Shown in pieces: positions 58,142 through 64,000 of a stretch of 64,000 bases of DNA (its first letter is position 1; each line of letters starts with the position of its first letter). The translations under genes and the position numbers were made by a program. The notes beneath the pieces are model-generated. The model had not been told where the DNA came from. It searched no databases and saw nothing but the letters and a program-made list of their open reading frames with translations. Where the stretch lies: NCBI GenBank assembly GCA_017302435.1, contig JAFLDL010000001.1, forward strand, positions 167,848 to 231,847. Direction: 5' to 3'. The stretch comes from Candidatus Accumulibacter necessarius. Its GTDB lineage: Bacteria > Pseudomonadota > Gammaproteobacteria > Burkholderiales > Rhodocyclaceae.

Positions 58142-61100
58142 TCACTCCCCCCGGATCAGCGCCACCAGGTCCTCGGTTGATGGCAGGGCACTGGCTTCAC
58201 CTTCGGCGAGGATGCTCTCGGCGAGCGAACGCTTTTCGTGGTGCAGATCCACGATGCGTTCCTCGACCGTCCCCTTGGTGACCAGCCGATAGACCGTCAC
58301 CGGCCGTAATTGGCCGATGCGGTGCGCGCGGCCCATGGCCTGGTCTTCAGCCGCCGGGTTCCACCACGGGTCGGTGATCACCACGTAATCGGCGGCGGTC
58401 AGGTTGAGGCCGAAGCCGCCGGCCTTGAGGCTGATCAGGAAGAGGTCGCCTTCGCCGGCCTGGAAGGCGGCGACGCGGCGGCTGCGTTCGGCCGCCGGGG
58501 TGGCGCCGTCGAGGTACTGGTAGCGGACCCCTGCCTCGTCGAGCGGTGCGCGCAGGATTTGCAGGAAGTCGACGAACTGGCTGAAGACCAGCGCCTTGTG
58601 GCCGTTGGCGATCAGTTCACCGGCGAGGTCGGCGAAGGCCTGCACCTTGGCACCGGCGATGCCGAACTCGGGGCTGCACAGGCGCGGGTCGCAGGCCGCA
58701 CGGCGCAGGCGTGTCAGTTGCGCCAGGATGTTGAACTGCGCCTGCGCCTCGGGTGCGCTTTCCAGGGTGGCGTCGATTTCGCGTGCAGCCTCGCGGCGCA
58801 GGGCCTCGTAGTGCGCGGCTTCGGCGCTTTCCGGAGCGACGGTGAGGACCAGTTCGGTGCGCGGCGGCAGTTCCTGCAGCACTTCCGACTTCGTGCGGCG
58901 CAGGACAAAGGGGCCGATCAGGCGCTTGAGCACATGCTGCGCCTCGCGGTCGCGGTTGCGCTCGATCGGGCCGGCGAAGCGTTCGTTGAAGCGGTGGGTG
59001 GTGCCGAGCAGGCCGGGGTTGGCAAAGCGCATGATCGACCAGAGGTCGGCCAGCCGGTTTTCCACCGGCGTACCGGTCAGTGCCAGGCGGAAATCGGCGT
59101 TGAGTTCGAAGACCGCCTGCGAGCGCTTGGCGGCGGCGTTCTTGATCGCCTGCGCTTCGTCGGCGATGAGCGTATGCCAGGTGACGCCGGCGAAGCGTTC
59201 CTGCGCCAGTTGCAGCAGCGTGTAGGAGACGATCAGCAGGTCCTGCGGCCCGGCCCTGGTGACCAGTTCCTCGCGCTCGCTGTCGCTTGCCTCGCCGTAG
59301 ATGCGGGCGTTGAGCGTCGGTGCGAAGCGCTGTGTTTCGGCCAGCCAGTTGCCGCAGACCGAGGTTGGCGCGATCACCAGCGCGGCGCCCCCGGCCGCCC
59401 GCTCGAGCAGCACGCCGAGCGCCTGCAGCGTCTTGCCGAGGCCCATGTCGTCGGCCAGGCAGCCGCCCATGCCGGCGCTTGCCAGGCGGACCGCCCATTG
59501 GTAACCATCTTCCTGATAAGGCCGCAGCGTGGCCTGGAGCAGGCTGGGCAGTTTCGGCTCGATCGATTGCGCCTTGCGCAGGCGGTCGATGGCCTGGCGG
59601 AAGTCGGCCGTGGCGTTCAGCTCGGTGCCTTCGAGCACCTCGTCGAGCCAGGCGGCGGCGATCGTCGGTGCCTTGCCGCCGTCCTTGTCGGTTTCGAGAA
59701 CGGCCGCCAGATCGCTCAGCTTCTGCTTCAGCGAACGGGTCAGCGCGGCATAGACACCGTCACCCATCGGCACGAAGCGCGTCTTGTCGCGCGCCGCGGT
59801 GAGCAGGGTGGCGAGCTGCAGCACCAGCCCTTCATCGAGCGTTGCCTGCCCGGAGACGCGGAACCAGTCACGCTCGCGACTGACCCGGACGCCGAGCTGC
59901 CGCGTGTCGACGGTGACGACGCGCACGCTCTTGCCCTTGGGCCATTCGACCGCGGCAATCGCGGGCAGCGTCGGCAGCTTCTCGACGACACCGAGCGCTT
60001 CTTCCGGATCGTCGACCAGCCATTCGGCGGTGCCCTCGCTGCTGTCAAGGAAGGGCAGGGCGTCGAGGACTGCTTCGAGATGCCGGCGCTCGGCGGCGAG
60101 GTCGCGCTCGGTGCCGACCGTCTCGCTGCCGATCACGCTCATCAGGCGGGTCCGGCCGCTGCCCGCCGGCAGGCGCGGTCCGTCGGCGCCGAGCGGCGTC
60201 ACCACCAGGCGCAGCGAAAGCTGGTCACCCACCGGCGAGAGTTCGGCGTGCAGGCGCGAGTCGCTGGCCACTTGCCGGGTGGCCTGCGCCGAGTCGGCGT
60301 GCACCTGGAAGCGGGCGGCGAGCGCGCGCAAGGTCTTCTCGACTTCCTCCTGGGCACCGGGCGCGTGCGCCGGAATGGCAAAGCGACCGGCAACGAGGTG
60401 GGCCGCCTGCTGTTGCTCGGCCGAGAAGCGCACCAGCCGCAAGCGCTGCGGGCCGTCCTGAACGAGCGTGATCAGGCGCAGTGCTTCGGCTTCACGGCGT
60501 TCGTCGGCGTCGGTGACGTAGTAGATGTCGTGGTCGACGGTCGGCCGCAGGGGTGGTTCGATGCGCATCACGAAGTGGTCGCCCTGCCGGATCAGCTCGA
60601 GTTCGGGAGCGCTTTCGGTGAGGTCGACGAACTGCTCGGACGCATTTGCCAGGACGATGCACGGATGCCCGACGAGGGCCACGATCGCCGTTGACAGATC
60701 GAGGTGATAACGGTTGCTGTAGCCGCGCTCGGCGCGTATGGCACGGGCGACCTTGGTATCCCACGTGGGCAGCTGCTCGCTGCCAGCGATTCTCGTCAGG
60801 CTGATGGCGCGCGGGCGGCCCCAGCCGCGCTGCGTGCGCTTCTGTTCGAGCGGCTTGATGTCGAGCAGCCGGCCCTGCTTGCCGAGTTCGATTTCCCATA
60901 GCAGGCGCGTGGCTTCGCCGCCGGCATCGCCCGTTTGCCCGCCGCCCAGCGATTGCAGCGCGGCGAGGATTTCCCGCCACTGTTCGCCGGCGCCGGCGAT
61001 GAAAAAGCCAGCCGGCGGATCGCGCCCGTCGAGCACCGCTTCGCCGCCATCGAGCAGGCGCACCAGCGACTGCATCTGACAGGCGAGCAACTTCTCGCGC

Positions 61101-62338
61101 AGGAAGGCGATGGTGTCGCTCCATTGCTTCGCCGGACTCGGGGCGTCCCGCTCGGCAATCATCTCGCTACCCAGCCAGGCCGCGAGCAGGATCGCCCACA
61201 GCGAGTCGAGCCCCGGACGTTGCCGCACGTCCGATGATGGCTTGAAGGCGCCGCGCACGACCGGCGCCTTGCCGAGACGCACGTCGAGCGCATGCACCCA
61301 GCGCCCCCAGCCGCTGTAAGGGTTCGGCACGCGCTGACCGGCCTCGCCGGCGCAGAACTTGCGCGCCAGCTGGAGGTGGCCGGGCGTTGCCTGGGCAAGC
61401 AGCGACAGCGGGTAGAACCAGGCGACGCTGTCGGCAAGGAAGCGCTTGGTGCCGCCGATCTCGCTCTTGCGCTGCTTGAACGCCGCTTCGAAAGCCGCCT
61501 GTCCGGCCGCCCATTGGCCGTCGAGCACCAGCATCGCGGCCCGCATGCCGGCGGCCACGCCACCATCTAGGCCGGCCAGCGCCGCGGCCAGCAAGCCGGC
61601 GTCAGCACGCTCCATGGCGAGGTCGGCGAGCGCCATGCGCAGGCTCTCGGATAACTCGGCGGGGCGCTGTGCGAGCTGCGCGAAGGCCCAGTCGGCAACC
61701 GGCAGGTAGTGCTTTGCCCAGTGCAGGCAGATGCTGGCGGTGGCCTGGCTGGCAAGCTGCCAGCGTTCGACGGCGTCGATACGTTCGAAACTCGGGCCAT
61801 CGAAACCGAGCAGAATGCCGTTGATGAGAATGCTGTCCCAGCCGATGTACTGCGAAACCTGGTTCCTGATGTTCGCCAGCTCTGCGGCCGGCGCGCCCAG
61901 GAAGAACTTGGCGCGCACGTAGGCAATTGTCGTCGGAATGCTGCTGGTGCCCCAGTAGTACCTTGATCGCGACGGATCAAAATGGTCGAGCTCGCAGATC
62001 AGTTGTACGAGCTGGTTGCCCCGGCTGGTTTCGAGCAATTGCCGGTAGAGCGGCGCGCGCAAGGCGTCGGGCAACTGGATGGCGGCGGGCCGGGCCGGGT
62101 CGTCGAGCAGCAGTTGCCTCCGGGCGAGGTCCTGCACCGCTTGCTTGACGTCGCCGACGGTGAAGGCCTTGCCGGCGCTGGTTTTCAGGCCGCAAAGGCC
62201 GAGCAGGCGATGGATTTCGGTTGGCGAGCGATAGGTCCATAGCAGCGCGCAGGCCAGCGCGACCTTGTGCGTGTTGGGGGTCAGGCCGAGCTTGTCGAGT
62301 GAGTTGACCGCGGCGGTGTCGAGAGGGTCCCTGAGCAT
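58142..62338 (-). CDS. SNF2-family DEAD/DEAH-box helicase
   Basis: The 1398-residue protein has an unassigned N-terminal region of about 900 residues followed by a SNF2 motor. Motifs are ADDMGLGKT (near residue 960), TLIADEAQAIKN (near 1055), LALTGTPVENRLADLWSIM, and the helicase C domain with FSQFVDFLQILRA, ISLKAGGFGLNLTAADYV and AMGRAHRIGQLRPVTVYRL. Bacterial relatives are ATP-dependent DNA translocases or RNA polymerase recyclers. The target here is unknown. It follows queA by about 40 bases and meets meh tail to tail 10 bases apart. Confidence 0.9.
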   Translation of the reverse strand: MLRDPLDTAAVNSLDKLGLTPNTHKVALACALLWTYRSPTEIHRLLGLCGLKTSAGKAFTVGDVKQAVQDLARRQLLLDDPARPAAIQLPDALRAPLYRQLLETSRGNQLVQLICELDHFDPSRSRYYWGTSSIPTTIAYVRAKFFLGAPAAELANIRNQVSQYIGWDSILINGILLGFDGPSFERIDAVERWQLASQATASICLHWAKHYLPVADWAFAQLAQRPAELSESLRMALADLAMERADAGLLAAALAGLDGGVAAGMRAAMLVLDGQWAAGQAAFEAAFKQRKSEIGGTKRFLADSVAWFYPLSLLAQATPGHLQLARKFCAGEAGQRVPNPYSGWGRWVHALDVRLGKAPVVRGAFKPSSDVRQRPGLDSLWAILLAAWLGSEMIAERDAPSPAKQWSDTIAFLREKLLACQMQSLVRLLDGGEAVLDGRDPPAGFFIAGAGEQWREILAALQSLGGGQTGDAGGEATRLLWEIELGKQGRLLDIKPLEQKRTQRGWGRPRAISLTRIAGSEQLPTWDTKVARAIRAERGYSNRYHLDLSTAIVALVGHPCIVLANASEQFVDLTESAPELELIRQGDHFVMRIEPPLRPTVDHDIYYVTDADERREAEALRLITLVQDGPQRLRLVRFSAEQQQAAHLVAGRFAIPAHAPGAQEEVEKTLRALAARFQVHADSAQATRQVASDSRLHAELSPVGDQLSLRLVVTPLGADGPRLPAGSGRTRLMSVIGSETVGTERDLAAERRHLEAVLDALPFLDSSEGTAEWLVDDPEEALGVVEKLPTLPAIAAVEWPKGKSVRVVTVDTRQLGVRVSRERDWFRVSGQATLDEGLVLQLATLLTAARDKTRFVPMGDGVYAALTRSLKQKLSDLAAVLETDKDGGKAPTIAAAWLDEVLEGTELNATADFRQAIDRLRKAQSIEPKLPSLLQATLRPYQEDGYQWAVRLASAGMGGCLADDMGLGKTLQALGVLLERAAGGAALVIAPTSVCGNWLAETQRFAPTLNARIYGEASDSEREELVTRAGPQDLLIVSYTLLQLAQERFAGVTWHTLIADEAQAIKNAAAKRSQAVFELNADFRLALTGTPVENRLADLWSIMRFANPGLLGTTHRFNERFAGPIERNRDREAQHVLKRLIGPFVLRRTKSEVLQELPPRTELVLTVAPESAEAAHYEALRREAAREIDATLESAPEAQAQFNILAQLTRLRRAACDPRLCSPEFGIAGAKVQAFADLAGELIANGHKALVFSQFVDFLQILRAPLDEAGVRYQYLDGATPAAERSRRVAAFQAGEGDLFLISLKAGGFGLNLTAADYVVITDPWWNPAAEDQAMGRAHRIGQLRPVTVYRLVTKGTVEERIVDLHHEKRSLAESILAEGEASALPSTEDLVALIRGE

Positions 62339-62378
62339 ATACGGAGTGAGGAGTGAACGGACGGGGAGGGCGTGCGGC

Positions 62379-63410
62379 TCAGTGCCGAGTCAGCAGCATG
62401 GCGTCGCCATAGCTGAAAAAACGGTAGCGCTGGCGGATCGCATGATCATACGCGCCACGGATGGTCTCGAGGCCGGCGAACGCCGAAACAAGCATCAGCA
62501 GCGTCGATTTCGGCAGGTGAAAGTTGGTGATCAGCCGGTCAACGACGCGGAATTCGTAGCCCGGGGTGATGAAGATGTCGGTTTCGGCAGCCCCGGAACG
62601 TAACTCGCCACCCTGTGCCGCTGCCTCGAGGGCGCGCAGGCTGGTCGTACCGACCGCGATGACCTTGCCGCCACGCGCACGCGTGCGGGCAATGGCGGCG
62701 ACGGTGGCGGGCGGAATCTCGAAGCGCTCGGCGTGCATGCGGTGCTCGCTGAGCCGGTGCACGCGCACAGGCTGAAAGGTGCCGGCACCGACGTGCAACG
62801 TCAGCCAGGCGACTTCGACACCGCATTCAGCGAGTCGGGCGAGCAGTGCCGCATCGAAATGCAGCCCGGCGGTGGGTGCCGCCACGGCGCCAGGGCACCG
62901 GGCAAAGACGGTCTGATAACGCGCCTCATCGGCGGCGCTGGCAGCGTGCTGGATGTACGGCGGCAGCGGCAACCGGCCGTGCTGCTCGATCAGGCTCCAC
63001 AGGTCTCCCTCGCCGACCAGTTCCAGCACGAAGAACTCGTCCTGCTCGCCGCTGCGGCCGCGGACCACCAGCTCGATGCTGTCTTCAAGCAGGATCCGGT
63101 TACCCGGCTGTGGCGACTTGCTGGCCCGCAGCTGAGCCACCGCGTGGCGCGGATCGACGATGCGCTCGATCAGAACTTCGATCCGGCCACCGCTCTGCTT
63201 GTGGCCGAAGAGGCGCGCCCGGATCACTCGCGTATCGTTGAATACCAGCAGATCGCCAGGTTGCAGCAATTGCGGAAGCTCGCCGAAGCAGTGGTCGGCA
63301 AGCATTCCGTCGGCGAGTTGCAGCAGCCGGCTGGCGGTCCGCTCAGCGGTCGGGTGCTGGGCGATCAGTTCGCCGGGCAGGTCGAAGTCAAAATCGTCGA
63401 GCGTGAGCAT
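62379..63410 (-). CDS. queA: S-adenosylmethionine:tRNA ribosyltransferase-isomerase
   Basis: Adds the cyclopentene ring precursor to preQ1 in tRNA, the step after Tgt in queuosine synthesis. The 343-residue protein begins [20 protein letters not shown]. It includes [43 protein letters not shown] and [17 protein letters not shown]. tgt, its usual next gene, is found 19.2 kb further along the same strand. Confidence 0.97.
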   Translation of the reverse strand: MLTLDDFDFDLPGELIAQHPTAERTASRLLQLADGMLADHCFGELPQLLQPGDLLVFNDTRVIRARLFGHKQSGGRIEVLIERIVDPRHAVAQLRASKSPQPGNRILLEDSIELVVRGRSGEQDEFFVLELVGEGDLWSLIEQHGRLPLPPYIQHAASAADEARYQTVFARCPGAVAAPTAGLHFDAALLARLAECGVEVAWLTLHVGAGTFQPVRVHRLSEHRMHAERFEIPPATVAAIARTRARGGKVIAVGTTSLRALEAAAQGGELRSGAAETDIFITPGYEFRVVDRLITNFHLPKSTLLMLVSAFAGLETIRGAYDHAIRQRYRFFSYGDAMLLTRH

Positions 63411-63537
63411 GCGTGAGCGGGTTGATGAAGCGGTGTCGAGGGAGATCTGGCGGCGGAATGTGCTCCGGTCTGCTTGTTCGCTACCGGAGAATCAGCGATA
63501 ATCAGCGCCTCTTCCGGCTCGGCAGCAGCGAGCCAAA

Positions 63538-63624
63538 GCCGAGATGGCGGAATCGGTAGACGCAGCGGACTCAAAATCCGCCGGTGGAAACATCGTGGGG
63601 GTTCGATTCCCCCTCTCGGCACCA
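63538..63624 (+). tRNA. tRNA-Leu (anticodon CAA)
   Basis: A complete 87-base tRNA with a 7-bp acceptor stem (GCCGAGA / TCTCGGC), the D-arm, and an anticodon arm GCGGA-CTCAAAA-TCCGC whose loop gives anticodon CAA. A long variable arm typical of class II tRNAs, the T-arm with GTTCGATTC, and an encoded CCA end follow. Confidence 0.96.
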
Positions 63625-63656
63625 ACAGGCAAGCCAAGGTAGTCCATAGCCGTCCG

Positions 63657-63682
63657 AAAAACCCGCCAGGTGCGGGTTTTTT
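63657..63682 (+). terminator. Rho-independent terminator after tRNA-Leu
   Basis: Stem CCCGC / GCGGG, extended by A-T pairs, has a 5-base loop and ends in six T. It lies 33 bases after the tRNA. Confidence 0.9.
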
Positions 63683-63893
63683 GTTGGCTTCTTGTCCTGT
63701 GCGGTTTGGCATGGTGCAGTGGCATCCGGTGTAAAGCAGGGCCAGTGTCCGGGGCATGTCCACTTGCTTTCGGGTAAGCGGATGCCAGCCCAACGATGCC
63801 CGAACCGGACTCTGACGCGAGGCAGCGAGTTTAGACCATGGCGGCCTCTGTGTCTCTCTCTCACGTCGAAGTAGTCGGCCCTGCAAAATTCGC

Positions 63894-64000
63894 CTACCAG
63901 CCCAGGAACGCGAGGCCCGGCGCGTGACGCACCGCCCGACGAGGTTCATTGCCTGAAATCACCGCCCACAGCGCCAGCCACAGCGAGCGCAAAAAAGCCG
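63894..64000 (-). CDS. C-terminal end of an unidentified gene (partial)
   Basis: About 34 codons enter from the right edge and end at a TAG. The translation (SLWLALWAVISGNEPRRAVR, then HAPGLAFLGW) has natural codon use and a hydrophobic stretch, but is too short to identify. Between it and the tRNA terminator I see no gene; an attachment-site duplication or integrase beside the tRNA cannot be judged because the window ends. Confidence 0.35.
   Translation of the reverse strand, partial: AFLRSLWLALWAVISGNEPRRAVRHAPGLAFLGW

Noticed and set aside
63538-64000. Integrated element at the tRNA-Leu gene
   Set aside because: No integrase gene and no repeated tRNA 3' end can be seen before the window ends.

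Overview
The window looks like a chromosomal segment of a GC-rich betaproteobacterium. Rhodocyclales, and specifically a 'Candidatus Accumulibacter'-like organism, is my best guess. The reasons are the ispH-fkpB-lspA-ileS-ribF order, the ccoIS/ccoNOQP/ccoGH layout, and an ethylmalonyl-CoA gene set next to 3-hydroxypropionate-bicycle genes. This placement is inferred from gene content and remembered gene neighbourhoods; no search was run.

Layout. (1) 1-6540, minus strand: a partial DUF1194 exported protein, then ispH, fkpB/slpA, lspA, ileS and ribF. (2) 6633-15136, plus strand: cbb3 oxidase biogenesis and structural genes (ccoI, ccoS, ccoNOQP, ccoG, ccoH, a DUF3149 miniprotein), with three FNR-type sites and a candidate FNR-driven small RNA between ccoS and ccoN. 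(3) 15066-24941: a TonB-like protein, a Nudix hydrolase, motAB, a secreted isoamylase, a glutathione transferase, purB, a DUF2322 remnant, cytochrome c' and a cytochrome b561. (4) 24999-28221: secF, secD and yajC on the minus strand. (5) 28429-41316, minus strand: etfAB, a PhaJ-like hydratase, a quinone oxidoreductase, and an ethylmalonyl-CoA operon of crotonyl-CoA carboxylase/reductase fused to CBS domains, meaB, ecm, a MaoC hydratase, methylsuccinyl-CoA dehydrogenase and a DUF6986 aldolase-fold protein. (6) 42029-43141: tgt. (7) 43351-58131: pyruvate phosphate dikinase, a four-gene pyruvate:acceptor oxidoreductase, and a Chloroflexus-like set mch-mcl-mct-smtB-smtA with a divergent meh. (8) 58142-64000: a SNF2 helicase, queA, tRNA-Leu(CAA) and a partial gene.

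How the genes work together. The two carbon modules meet at mesaconyl-C1-CoA. The ethylmalonyl-CoA operon makes it from crotonyl-CoA and CO2. The second module can turn it, via mesaconyl-C4-CoA and citramalyl-CoA, into acetyl-CoA plus pyruvate, or make it from glyoxylate plus propionyl-CoA. Pyruvate oxidoreductase and pyruvate phosphate dikinase then link acetyl-CoA, pyruvate and PEP. EtfAB would take the electrons from methylsuccinyl-CoA dehydrogenase. The two modules sit in the two gaps of an otherwise colinear queA-tgt-yajC-secD-secF series, which suggests that they were inserted into an ancestral operon. I saw no transposase, integrase, CRISPR array, rRNA gene or obvious DNA-binding regulator gene in the window.
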